A stretch of DNA of 64,000 nt from Acidobacteriota bacterium. GTDB lineage: Bacteria; Acidobacteriota; Thermoanaerobaculia; Gp7-AA8. Of this stretch, positions 9,067-16,760 are shown one piece after another. The stretch spans positions 62,001-126,000 of the forward strand of contig QHVT01000016.1 of assembly GCA_003223645.1 (NCBI GenBank). The letters are read 5' to 3'. A model generated the notes under the pieces. It made no database searches and was not told the origin of the DNA. It was given only the letters and a program-made list of their open reading frames with translations. A program made the translations under genes and the position numbers. Position 1 is the first letter of the stretch. The number at the start of each line of letters is the position of its first letter.

Positions 9067-11414
9067 AAAGTGGAGCGGCGGGCTCTCAGCCCGCCGAAAT
9101 GGGGCCGAAGCGTCGGCGGGCTAAGAGCCCGCCGCTCCACTGGCTGTTCGTATTGATCGCGCTCAGCGCGACGGCGCTGTGGCTCCGTCTCGGACCGCTG
9201 CCCGACTTCGACGTCACGCACTTCCAGTCGACGACGATCCTCGATCGCAACGGCGAGGTCTTGTACGAGCCGCTCGCGGCGAGCGGAAATCGCGCGCAGT
9301 GGCTGTCGGCGGACAAACTCCCGCCGCGCGTCGTCGATGCGACGATCGCGGCGGAAGATCGCCGCTTCCGCAAACACATTGGCGTCGACCCCCTGGCCGT
9401 CGCGCGCGCGACGCTGCACAACCTCCGCGCGCGGCGCATCGTTGAAGGTGGCTCGACGATTACGCAGCAAGTCGCAAAGCTGCTGCTGCAGTCGCACGAT
9501 CGTTCGCTGCGCACGAAGTGGCGCGAGACCGTCGTTGCCCTGCGGCTGGAGCATCGCTACAGCAAGAACGAGATTCTCGCGATGTATTTGAATCTCGCGC
9601 CGTACGGAAATCGCATCACCGGCGTCGCGCGCGCGAGCCGCGCGTACTTTGCGTGTGGGCCGGAGAGTTTGACTGCCGCGCAATCCGCGTTTCTCGCTTC
9701 GCTGCCGCAGCGCCCGAGCGCGTTCAATCCGCTGCGCGATCCGGTGAAAGCGCGCGCGCGGCAGCAGCTCGTGCTCGCGAAGATGAACCTCCCGCGCGTC
9801 GATTACGAGCACGCGCGCTCGGAGCGATTGCAGTTCGCGAAGAACGCACAGCCCGCGCTGGCGATGCACTTCATCGAACACGTCTTAGTGGAGTGGCGGC
9901 CGCCCTCGGCCGCCGAGAGCGAAGCGAGAAAACCGGCGCCCGAGGGCGGGCGCCGCTCCACAGAATCGGTGGTGCGCACGACGCTCGATGCGAACCTGCA
10001 GCGCGCCGTCGCCGGCATCATCGAGGCACATCGCGCCGACCTGCTGCGTCACGGCGCGCACAGCGCCGCCGTCGCGGTGCTCGACAACGCGACCGGCGAG
10101 TGGCTCGCGTGGGAAGGGTCAGGCAATTACTTCGATGACGGATTTGGCGGAGCGATCGACGGCGTCGTCACACCGCGACAACCGGGATCGACGCTCAAGC
10201 CGTTCACCTACGCGCTCGCGTTCGAAGACGGTGAGACGCCCGCGACCGTCATCGCCGACGTGCCTTCGCACTTTCCAACCGCCGAGCAGGGCGTCGTCTA
10301 CACCCCGCACAACTACGACGGCCGCTTCCGGGGCCCGCTGCGCGTCCGCTCCGCCCTCGCCGGATCCGAAAACGTTCCTGCGGTCGCGATGCTCGACAAA
10401 CTCGGACCCGAATCGCTGCTGCGTTTGCTCCGCAACGCCGGCTTCAACGGCCTACAACACACGGCGGACTACTACGGGCTTGGTCTGACACTCGGCGACG
10501 CCGAAGTGACGCTCGAACAACTGATCACTGCCTACTCCGCGTTTGCACGCGGCGGCAAACAAATCACTCCGACGATGTTCCTCGCTGGGAGGCCAGGAGG
10601 CCCGGAGGCCCGGAGGCTCGTCTCCGCGCGTACGGCCTTCTACATCACCGACATCCTCACCGATCCCGAAGCGCGCGCCTACGCCTTTGGCACGGGCGGC
10701 AACCTCGACTTCCCCTTTCCTGTCGCGGTAAAGACCGGCACGTCACAGTCGTATCGCGACAACTGGACGATCGGCTACACGAAAGACGTGACCGTTGGCG
10801 TGTGGGTCGGCAACTTTGATCGCAGCGAGCTGCGCGGATCGAGCGGCATGACCGGCGCCGCGCCGATCTTCAACGCCGTCATGCTCGCCGCGATGAAACG
10901 CGCGCGCGGCTCGCTGCCGATCGGCGACTGGACGCCCATCGTCCCGCCATCGTCCGACGTCGAGTCCGTCGAGATCTGCGCACTGTCCGGCTTGCGCCCG
11001 TCGCCGTGGTGCGAGTCGATTCGCAAAGAATGGCTGCCGACGAACGAGCAGGCGCGCTTCTGCTCGTGGCATCACGACGGCGCGATCGACTGGCCCGCGG
11101 AGTATCGCGAATGGGCGCGCGGTGTGGGGCAGGTTTTCCAACCTGCCCCCCGGAGAGGCAGGCTGGAAAGCCTGCCCCACACCGCGGCGCTCAAGATCGC
11201 CAACCCCGCCGAGGGCGCAACCTACCTCATCGACCCCACACTGCGCGCGGAGTTCCAGACGCTGCGCTTGCGCGCCATCTCGCCGACACGCGTGCAGTGG
11301 TACATCGACGAACGCAAGGTCGAGCCCGAATGGCAGCTCGCGCGCGGCGCGCACACCGTCACTGCAATGGATGAGAGCGGAAGACGCGAGTCGGTGCGCA
11401 TTTTCGTGAAGTAA
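9063..11414 (+). CDS. pbpC: Penicillin-binding protein 1C
   Basis: 783 residues from GTG 9063, which overlaps the A2M stop. A cytoplasmic tail (1-27) and a membrane anchor (~28-44) lead into a GT51 transglycosylase with EDRRF (98-102) and GGSTITQQ. A penicillin-binding transpeptidase follows with STLK (Ser376), SEN and KTGTS (Lys557), and a C-terminal BiPBP_C beta domain (~708-783) closes the protein. It should polymerise and perhaps cross-link peptidoglycan. Four repeat elements lie in frame inside the gene, encoding the tail (3-27), an Arg/Pro/Glu-rich linker before the transpeptidase (276-300), a Gly/Pro loop (~508-519) and the linker before BiPBP_C (687-707). All four fall between domains or in loops, so the enzyme is probably functional. 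Confidence 0.94.
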   Translation: MKSGAAGSQPAEMGPKRRRAKSPPLHWLFVLIALSATALWLRLGPLPDFDVTHFQSTTILDRNGEVLYEPLAASGNRAQWLSADKLPPRVVDATIAAEDRRFRKHIGVDPLAVARATLHNLRARRIVEGGSTITQQVAKLLLQSHDRSLRTKWRETVVALRLEHRYSKNEILAMYLNLAPYGNRITGVARASRAYFACGPESLTAAQSAFLASLPQRPSAFNPLRDPVKARARQQLVLAKMNLPRVDYEHARSERLQFAKNAQPALAMHFIEHVLVEWRPPSAAESEARKPAPEGGRRSTESVVRTTLDANLQRAVAGIIEAHRADLLRHGAHSAAVAVLDNATGEWLAWEGSGNYFDDGFGGAIDGVVTPRQPGSTLKPFTYALAFEDGETPATVIADVPSHFPTAEQGVVYTPHNYDGRFRGPLRVRSALAGSENVPAVAMLDKLGPESLLRLLRNAGFNGLQHTADYYGLGLTLGDAEVTLEQLITAYSAFARGGKQITPTMFLAGRPGGPEARRLVSARTAFYITDILTDPEARAYAFGTGGNLDFPFPVAVKTGTSQSYRDNWTIGYTKDVTVGVWVGNFDRSELRGSSGMTGAAPIFNAVMLAAMKRARGSLPIGDWTPIVPPSSDVESVEICALSGLRPSPWCESIRKEWLPTNEQARFCSWHHDGAIDWPAEYREWARGVGQVFQPAPRRGRLESLPHTAALKIANPAEGATYLIDPTLRAEFQTLRLRAISPTRVQWYIDERKVEPEWQLARGAHTVTAMDESGRRESVRIFVK
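9069..9141. repeat. Inverted-repeat element in pbpC start region (GGCGGGCT family)
   Basis: Arms of 28 bases (9069-9096 and 9114-9141) match with one mismatch. Each arm has the outer motif AGTGGAGC and an inner palindrome CGGCGGGCT/AGCCCGCCG. The same sequence family recurs at 22140-22203. The element encodes the cytoplasmic tail of PBP1C. Confidence 0.93.
9888..9961. repeat. Inverted-repeat element inside pbpC (GTGGAGTGGCGG arms)
   Basis: Left arm 9888-9914 and right arm 9935-9961, 27 bases each, pair with a few mismatches. The outer motif is GTGGAG...CTCCAC and each arm is itself palindromic (GGCGGCC...GGCCGCC, GGCGCCC...GGGCGCC). It is translated in frame as a linker between the transglycosylase and transpeptidase domains. 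Confidence 0.85.
10584..10618. repeat. Direct GGAGGCCC repeat inside pbpC
   Basis: Four imperfect head-to-tail copies of GGAGGCC(A/C) or GGAGGCT lie within the transpeptidase region and code for the loop AGRPGGPEARRL. No inverted arm is seen. The unit matches that of the element at 13185-13264, so this may be a half element. Confidence 0.65.
11121..11183. repeat. Inverted-repeat element inside pbpC (GCAGGCTTTCC family)
   Basis: Arms 11121-11147 and 11157-11183 (27 bases, two mismatches) have the outer motif GGTGTGGGGCAGG and an inner palindrome GGCAGG(T/C)T...A(A/G)CCTGCC. The family recurs at 26003-26063. It is translated in frame and forms the linker before the C-terminal BiPBP_C domain. 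Confidence 0.9.
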
Positions 11415-11417
11415 TTG

Positions 11418-11494
11418 CTTTGGACCGCGGCAGCTAACGCTGCCGCTTTCGAGAGCGTATGCGAAAGCGGCGGCGTAGCCTCCGCAGTCCAAAG
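11418..11494. repeat. Inverted-repeat element between pbpC and ku
   Basis: Left arm 11418-11451 starts CTTTGGACCGCGGCAGC and holds an inner palindrome GCGGCAGC-TAAC-GCTGCCGC. Right arm 11462-11494 ends TCCAAAG. The arms pair along most of their length. It begins 4 bases after the pbpC stop and ends 32 bases before the ku ATG. Confidence 0.85.
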
Positions 11495-11526
11495 ATTCTG
11501 GCGTGACATTGGCAATTATTCGACGC

Positions 11527-12306
11527 ATGGCGGCTCGTGCGATTTGGAAGGGTGTCATCAAAGCCGGCACGGTCAGCGTCCCGGTGAAGTTGTATTCGGC
11601 GGTGACGGATCGAACCGTTCATTTCCGCCTTCTGCATAAGACGGACAAGCAACCCGTCAAGCAAAAGCTCGTCAGCGCGGACAGCGGCGAGCCGATCGAA
11701 TACGCGGAAGTCCGCAAGGCGTTTCCGATCGCGCGCGGACGGATGGTCGTCCTCGAGGACGAAGAGCTGGAGACGTTGAAGCCGAAGGACTCGCGGGACA
11801 TCACGGTCACGCGTTTTGTCGATCCGAAGGACGTCGATTCGCGTTTCTACGATCGCGCCTACTTCCTCGGGCCTGATGGCGATTCGAAGGCGTATTTCGC
11901 GGCCGCGGAAGCGCTCGCGAAAAAAGAAAAGGAAGGAATCGTGAAGTGGGTGATGCGCGACCGGCAGTACGTCGGCGCGTTGCGCGCGGAAGACGGCTAT
12001 CTCGTGCTCATCACCATGCGTCACGCCGACGAGATCATCGACGCGAGCGCGTTGCAGCCGCCGGCGGGGCGTCCTTTACAGAAGAAAGAGCTCGAAATGG
12101 CGGAGCAACTGCTGACTGCACTGCACGGCGAGTTCGATCCGAACGATTACAAGGACGAATACCGCGCGCGCGTGATGGACCTCGTCGAAGCGAAGGCGAA
12201 GGGACACAAGCCGAAGATCGTGAAGTTCCGTCCGAAGCCGTCGAAGGACGAAAAGCTCGACGATGTGCTCGCGGCGAGTCTCGCGAAGGTGAAACGTGCC
12301 TCCTGA
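11527..12306 (+). CDS. ku: Ku DNA-end-binding protein, copy 1
   Basis: 259 residues from ATG 11527; a GTG at 11503 is in frame but is followed by residues not typical of the family. The start MAARAIWKGVIKAG...VPVKLYSAV and the segments DEELETLKPKDSRDITVTRFVD and YFLGPDG match bacterial Ku, the homodimeric ring that binds double-strand ends and recruits LigD in non-homologous end joining. The C-terminus is lysine-rich and short. No ligD gene is in the window. It overlaps the second Ku gene by 11 bases, so the two are probably co-translated and may form a heterodimer. Confidence 0.93.
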   Translation: MAARAIWKGVIKAGTVSVPVKLYSAVTDRTVHFRLLHKTDKQPVKQKLVSADSGEPIEYAEVRKAFPIARGRMVVLEDEELETLKPKDSRDITVTRFVDPKDVDSRFYDRAYFLGPDGDSKAYFAAAEALAKKEKEGIVKWVMRDRQYVGALRAEDGYLVLITMRHADEIIDASALQPPAGRPLQKKELEMAEQLLTALHGEFDPNDYKDEYRARVMDLVEAKAKGHKPKIVKFRPKPSKDEKLDDVLAASLAKVKRAS

Positions 12307-13186
12307 AGCAGCGGAAGAATACGAAGTCGGCGCATCGAGCGGGATGCGTCCGTTCTGGAGCGGCACGATCAGCTTCGGCCTCGTAACCGTTCCGGTGGCG
12401 CTTTTCTCGGCGACGCGCAGCCGTGGCACCGCACTGCGCATGGTCGCGCCCGACGAAGCGCCCGTGCAGCGCCGCTACGTCTGTTCGAAGGACGAGAAGC
12501 CGCTCGACGACGATGACATCGTGCGCGGCTACGAGATCGAAAAAGGGAAGTTCGTCGTCGTCAGCGACGACGAGCTCGAAGCGGTCGAGCCGAAGAAGTC
12601 GCGCGAGATCGACCTGCGCCTCTTCGTCGACCGCGACTCCATCGATCCGATCTATTTCGATCGCGGCTACTTCCTCGTACCGAGCGGAGGAACGAACAAA
12701 GCGTACCGGTTGCTCGCCGAGGTGATGGAGAAGAAAAAATTCGCGGGCATCGCGACGTTCGTAATGCGCGCGAAGGAGTATCTCGTCGCGATCACCGCCG
12801 AGGACGGAATCCTGCGCGCGGAGACGCTGCGCTTCCGCGACGAAGTGCGCTCGCCCGAAGACGCCGGCCTGCCGCACAAAACGAAAGTCATGCCGGCCGA
12901 GGTCCGCAAGTTTGAGACGCAGATCGCGCACCGCTCGAAGAAGCTCGACCTGCGCGAGCTGATGGACGACTACGAAGAGCGCCTCGAGAAACTCGCGCAC
13001 ACGAAAGAGAAGAAGCACCAGGACATCGTGCGCGTGGAGAAGCCGGAGAAAGAGGAGCCCGAGGACGGCGAAGTCGTCGACCTGCTCGCAGTCCTCAGCA
13101 AGTCCCTCGGCGGCAGCGGACGAAAGCCCGCGCGGAAAGCACCCGCGCGTTCGAGAGCGAAGCGAACGGTGGCGAAGAAGAAGTAG
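12296..13186 (+). CDS. ku: Ku DNA-end-binding protein, copy 2
   Basis: 296 residues from GTG 12296, inside the end of the first Ku gene; ATG 12344 (MRPFWSGTISFG) is an alternative that removes a 16-residue leader. The family core is clear: FGLVTVPVALFSAT, YEIEKGKFVVVSDDELE, SIDPIYFDRGYFLVP. The C-terminal extension is rich in Lys/Arg (KKHQDIVRVEKPEKEE, then SRAKRTVAKKK), the type of tail that strengthens DNA binding in two-Ku bacteria. The sequence is clearly diverged from copy 1, so this is an old paralogue rather than a recent duplication. Confidence 0.92.
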   Translation: MPPEAAEEYEVGASSGMRPFWSGTISFGLVTVPVALFSATRSRGTALRMVAPDEAPVQRRYVCSKDEKPLDDDDIVRGYEIEKGKFVVVSDDELEAVEPKKSREIDLRLFVDRDSIDPIYFDRGYFLVPSGGTNKAYRLLAEVMEKKKFAGIATFVMRAKEYLVAITAEDGILRAETLRFRDEVRSPEDAGLPHKTKVMPAEVRKFETQIAHRSKKLDLRELMDDYEERLEKLAHTKEKKHQDIVRVEKPEKEEPEDGEVVDLLAVLSKSLGGSGRKPARKAPARSRAKRTVAKKK

Positions 13187-13264
13187 CCTCCGAGCCTCCC
13201 GGCCTCCGAGCCTCCAAGGCCGCGGCACCCCTGGGAGGCTGGGAGGCCAGGAGGCTGTGAGGCT
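13185..13264. repeat. Inverted-repeat element with GGAGGCT units
   Basis: The left arm 13185-13215 is made of AGCCTCC(G/C) units and the right arm 13233-13264 of GGAGGCTGG/GGAGGCCA units in the opposite sense, with a 17-base spacer. The left arm overlaps the ku stop codon and the right arm ends 13 bases before the next ATG. Confidence 0.88.
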
Positions 13265-13277
13265 AGAATTCCCCGCA

Positions 13278-14018
13278 ATGACGAAGCCTCTCATCGGTAT
13301 CGGTTCGGACATCCAATCCCCAACGGGAAAGCGCGAGCGCGCGTTCGCGTACGTCACGTATGTCGATGCGCTGCGGCGCGCCGGCGCGATTCCGGTGCTC
13401 ATTCCTCCGCAGCCGGAGAACGCCGCGGAGCTGGTGCGCGAGCTCGACGGCGTGCTGCTTGCGGGCGGCGATGACTGCGATCCTTCGCTGTACGGCGAAG
13501 AGCGCCACGCGGCGACGGAGATGATGGATCCGCGGCGTCAGGCGAACGATGTCTCGCTCGCGAAGTACGCGCGCGAGGCCGGCATCCCGACGTTAGGCAT
13601 TTGTCTCGGCGTGCAGGTGATGAATGTCGCCGCCGGCGGATCGCTGGTGCAGGACATCGACTCCGAGCTTGAAACAGAGATCGAACATGCGAGCAAGCCG
13701 GAAGACCGCGCGCGGCACGACGTCATCGTCGACGAAGGCACGCAGCTCTCCGGCATCCTGCGCCGCAGCGAGTTGAACGTGAACTCTTCGCATCATCAGG
13801 CCATCCGCAAAGTCGGTGACGGACTGCGCGTCACCGCGCACGCGCCTGACGGGATCATCGAGGGACTCGAAGATCCGAAGCATCCGTTCTACGTCGGCGT
13901 GCAGTGGCATCCCGAGGACATGAGCGGCGAAAACTCGGCGACGTCGATTTTCGGCGCGTTTGTCGAGGCGGCGCGGCGATATGTTGAGGAAAAGAAAAAA
14001 GTAGCCACCGAAACGTGA
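13278..14018 (+). CDS. Class-I glutamine amidotransferase-like hydrolase (peptidase C26)
   Basis: 246 residues from ATG 13278. The start MTKPLIGIGSD, the oxyanion segment LLAGGDDCDPSLYGE, the nucleophile elbow LGICLGVQVMNVAAGG and the His-Glu pair VQWHPED are those of the gamma-glutamyl-gamma-aminobutyrate hydrolase (PuuD) group. Members hydrolyse gamma-glutamyl amides; the natural substrate here cannot be told. No polyamine genes lie nearby. Confidence 0.88.
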   Translation: MTKPLIGIGSDIQSPTGKRERAFAYVTYVDALRRAGAIPVLIPPQPENAAELVRELDGVLLAGGDDCDPSLYGEERHAATEMMDPRRQANDVSLAKYAREAGIPTLGICLGVQVMNVAAGGSLVQDIDSELETEIEHASKPEDRARHDVIVDEGTQLSGILRRSELNVNSSHHQAIRKVGDGLRVTAHAPDGIIEGLEDPKHPFYVGVQWHPEDMSGENSATSIFGAFVEAARRYVEEKKKVATET

Positions 14019-14070
14019 CAGAGTTTTGGCGTCGCCCGGTCAGAGGAATACGTCATTGTAGAGAGGTCGT

Positions 14071-14946
14071 TTGGCAAACACGGAGGCCGCTCTCTTGAAA
14101 CGAAGACTCTCTCTGCTCGTCGTGGTTGCGCTCGTTACCGCGCCGCAGCTCTTTGCCGGCAGGACGTGGTACAAGGCGATCGCGCCGGCGCAGAAGGAAG
14201 CGAAGACGAAGAACCAGCTCATCCTCGTCGACATGTACGCCGAGTGGTGCGGCTGGTGTAAGCGTTTCGAGCGCGAAGTCTTTCCCTCGCAGGTCTTCCA
14301 GGATGCGACGGCCGATATCGTCCTGCTGCGCCTCGACACCGAGGACGGAAAAGAAGGGACGCAGTTCGCGCGCCGCTACGCCGTAACGTCGCTGCCGACA
14401 TTCGTGCTGCTCTCGCCCGATCTCACGATCGCCGGCCTCCTGCGCGGCTACGCGCCGCCGAACGATTTCGCGCAGTCGCTGAAAGACACGCGCAAGGCGT
14501 ACAGCGACTTCACGAGGCGCGCGAACAACGAGACCTCGATCGCGAAAGATCCGATCCAGCGCCTGTCGCTGGCGAAGGAGTACACGCAGCGGCAGCAGTA
14601 CGACAAAGCCGAGGTGCGGTTCAAGAAGCTGACGACCGACAAAGGCATCCCCGCCGCGATCCGCGACGAGGCGTACTACAACCTCGCCATCAATTTCGTC
14701 GTGCAGAACAAGCTCGACGACGCGCAGAAGACGATCCGCGAGCTGACCGGCCTCAGCAAGCTCGGCGAGTCGGTCGAGCGCGCGCGCATGCTCTCCGGAC
14801 AGATTTACATGCAAGAGGGCAATCTTCTCGGCGCCGCGAACGAGTTCCGCAACTTCAAGAAGCAGTTCCCGAACTCGTCGCTGCTCCCGCAGATCGACAT
14901 GATTCTGCCGGAGATCGAGCGGAGACTCGCGTCGTCCGGCAAATGA
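14071..14946 (+). CDS. Secreted thioredoxin-like protein with TPR tail
   Basis: 291 residues. TTG 14071 is taken as start because AGAGGTC lies 5 bases upstream; TTG 14095 is an alternative. A signal peptide (RRLSLLVVVALVTAPQLFA) precedes a DUF255/thioredoxin_7-like fold with YAEWCGWCKRFEREVF, where both cysteines are present. The second half (~155-285) is helical and TPR-like (AKEYTQRQQYDKAEVRF, YYNLAINFVVQNKLDDAQ). The gene overlaps dsbD by 4 bases (ATGA), so it is probably a periplasmic disulfide partner of DsbD. Confidence 0.85.
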   Translation: MANTEAALLKRRLSLLVVVALVTAPQLFAGRTWYKAIAPAQKEAKTKNQLILVDMYAEWCGWCKRFEREVFPSQVFQDATADIVLLRLDTEDGKEGTQFARRYAVTSLPTFVLLSPDLTIAGLLRGYAPPNDFAQSLKDTRKAYSDFTRRANNETSIAKDPIQRLSLAKEYTQRQQYDKAEVRFKKLTTDKGIPAAIRDEAYYNLAINFVVQNKLDDAQKTIRELTGLSKLGESVERARMLSGQIYMQEGNLLGAANEFRNFKKQFPNSSLLPQIDMILPEIERRLASSGK

Positions 14947-16676
14947 AACGCGCTGTTTTCGTTCTCCTCCTTTTCGCTGTTCCTGTCTTCGCGCAGTTCG
15001 ATCCCACAGGCGGCGATCTCACGCCGAAGGTGACGATCAGCGGCGAGCTGACGAAGCGCAGCGGCGACGCCGTCGAAGGCGTCGTCACCGCGAAAGTCGC
15101 GGACGGCTGGCACATCAACTCGCACGTCCCGAGCGAAGAGTTCGCGATCCCGACCGTGCTGACGATCGACAACGCGACCAGCGTGCAGGTGCAGTATCCG
15201 CAGCACCAGCTGAAGGCGTTCGAGTTCACGCAGGGCAAACAGCTCGCGGTGTACGACGGCGCGGTCGCGTTTCCGTTCACAGCGAAGCTGAACGCCGGCG
15301 CGAAATCGCTCGAAGCGAAGCTGCACTATCAGTCGTGCAGCAACACGGTCTGCCTCCCGCCGAAAGATGCGCTCGCGACGATCAACATCAACAAGATCGC
15401 GGCGGCTGCGCCTGCGGCATCGCCCGCGAACTTCACGCCGCTCACGGCTGCGCCGAAAGACGCGAAGGCGAAGTCGGGACTCTTTTCGACCGACGTCAGC
15501 GGCACGTTCGCGTCGCGCGGACTTCCGCTCACGCTGCTTGCGATTTTCGTTCTCGGCCTCGCGCTGAATCTCACGCCGTGCGTCTATCCGCTGATCCCGA
15601 TCACGATCGGCTACTTCAGCAATCAGAGCGGCGCGCGCGCATCGCGTCGCGTCACGCTCTCGCTGCTCTATGTCCTCGGCATCGCCATCACGTACTCCGC
15701 TCTCGGCGTCTTCTCCGCGCTGTCGGGGAAACTCTTCGGTGCGTGGCTGCAGCATCCGGCCGTGCTCGTGTTCTTCGCCGCGCTGATGCTCATCATGGCG
15801 TCGTCGATGTTCGGCGCGTTCGAGATTCGTGTCCCGCAGTTCATCTCCAACCGCTCCGGCGGACAAGCCGGACTCGCCGGCGCACTGACGATGGGCCTCC
15901 TCATCGGTATCGTCGCCGCGCCGTGCGTCGGACCGTTCGTGATCTCGCTGATCGCGCTCGTCAGCAGCCTCCAGAGCCCGTTCCTCGGGTTCCTGATGTT
16001 CTTCGTCCTTGCCCTCGGTCTCGGCGTCCCGTATCTGCTCCTCGGCATCTTCTCGTCCGGCATGAGCGCGCTGCCGCGCGCGGGCGAATGGATGCTGCAC
16101 GTGAAGAAGGGGATGGGCTTCATCCTGATCGCGATGGCGATCTATTTCCTGCGGCCGCTCATCGGCGACACCGCGTTCCAGTACGGAGTCGCAGCCAGCC
16201 TTCTGATCGGCGCGATCTTTCTCTTCGTCGCGCGCTCGCAGGGCGCGAAGGTGTGGCGCATCGCGATCGCGGTGCTGCTGCTGTTCGCCGGAGTCGCGTT
16301 CGCGCTTCCAAAGAAGCACGCCGTCGAATTGCGATGGGACAAGTACGACGCGAAGGCGCTCGCGGCCGCAAGCGCGGCGAACAAGCCGGTCGTCATCGAC
16401 TTCTACGCCGACTGGTGTCTGCCGTGTAAAGAGCTCGACGAGAAAACGTTCAATGACTCCGCCGTCGCGTCCGAGCTCAATCGCTTCGTGCGTGTGAAGG
16501 CCGACCTCACCGCGCCGAACGACGCGACGACGAAGCAGCTCACGAAGCAGTACGCGATCCTCGGCGTCCCGACGCTCGTCTTCCTCGACGCGAGAGGACA
16601 CGAGATCAGCGGATTGCGCATGACGGGATTCGAGCCGTCGGAGAAGTTTTTGGCGCGGTTGAAACAGGTGCGTTAG
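14943..16676 (+). CDS. dsbD: Thiol:disulfide interchange protein DsbD
   Basis: 577 residues with all three DsbD modules: a signal peptide and an N-terminal periplasmic alpha domain (~17-150, with the YQSCSNTVCLPP cysteine pair), a membrane domain with about eight helices (~180-460, first helix Cys in NLTPCVYPLIP and its partner in APCVGPF), and a C-terminal thioredoxin domain with YADWCLPCKELDEKTF. It carries electrons from cytoplasmic thioredoxin across the membrane to periplasmic acceptors. Coupled translation with the preceding thioredoxin suggests that protein is one acceptor. Confidence 0.93.
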   Translation: MKRAVFVLLLFAVPVFAQFDPTGGDLTPKVTISGELTKRSGDAVEGVVTAKVADGWHINSHVPSEEFAIPTVLTIDNATSVQVQYPQHQLKAFEFTQGKQLAVYDGAVAFPFTAKLNAGAKSLEAKLHYQSCSNTVCLPPKDALATININKIAAAAPAASPANFTPLTAAPKDAKAKSGLFSTDVSGTFASRGLPLTLLAIFVLGLALNLTPCVYPLIPITIGYFSNQSGARASRRVTLSLLYVLGIAITYSALGVFSALSGKLFGAWLQHPAVLVFFAALMLIMASSMFGAFEIRVPQFISNRSGGQAGLAGALTMGLLIGIVAAPCVGPFVISLIALVSSLQSPFLGFLMFFVLALGLGVPYLLLGIFSSGMSALPRAGEWMLHVKKGMGFILIAMAIYFLRPLIGDTAFQYGVAASLLIGAIFLFVARSQGAKVWRIAIAVLLLFAGVAFALPKKHAVELRWDKYDAKALAAASAANKPVVIDFYADWCLPCKELDEKTFNDSAVASELNRFVRVKADLTAPNDATTKQLTKQYAILGVPTLVFLDARGHEISGLRMTGFEPSEKFLARLKQVR

Positions 16677-16683
16677 GGCGCAT

Positions 16684-16752
16684 TGGAGTGGTGCGCGCCT
16701 CTGGCGCGCCTCCCGTCCCCCAAAAGGCGCGCCGGAGGCGCGCACCACTCCA
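16684..16752. repeat. Inverted-repeat element (GGCGCGCC family)
   Basis: 28-base arms 16684-16711 and 16725-16752 differ at one position. The outer motif is TGGAGTGGTGCGC and each arm holds the palindrome GGCGCGCC as well as a GCGCGCC repeat. The family recurs inside the methyltransferase gene at 28242-28301. It lies between the convergent dsbD and DMFase-like genes and could also act as a transcript end. Confidence 0.93.
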
Positions 16753-16760
16753 GGAGTGCG

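Noticed and set aside
14805-16748. 647-residue open frame on the minus strand
   Set aside because: Opposite dsbD, which has full domain support; composition (Arg/Glu/Asp repeats) is that of an antisense shadow.
16684-16752. Ordinary Rho-independent terminator
   Set aside because: No T run on either side and a near copy lies inside coding sequence, so it is better described as a repeat element.
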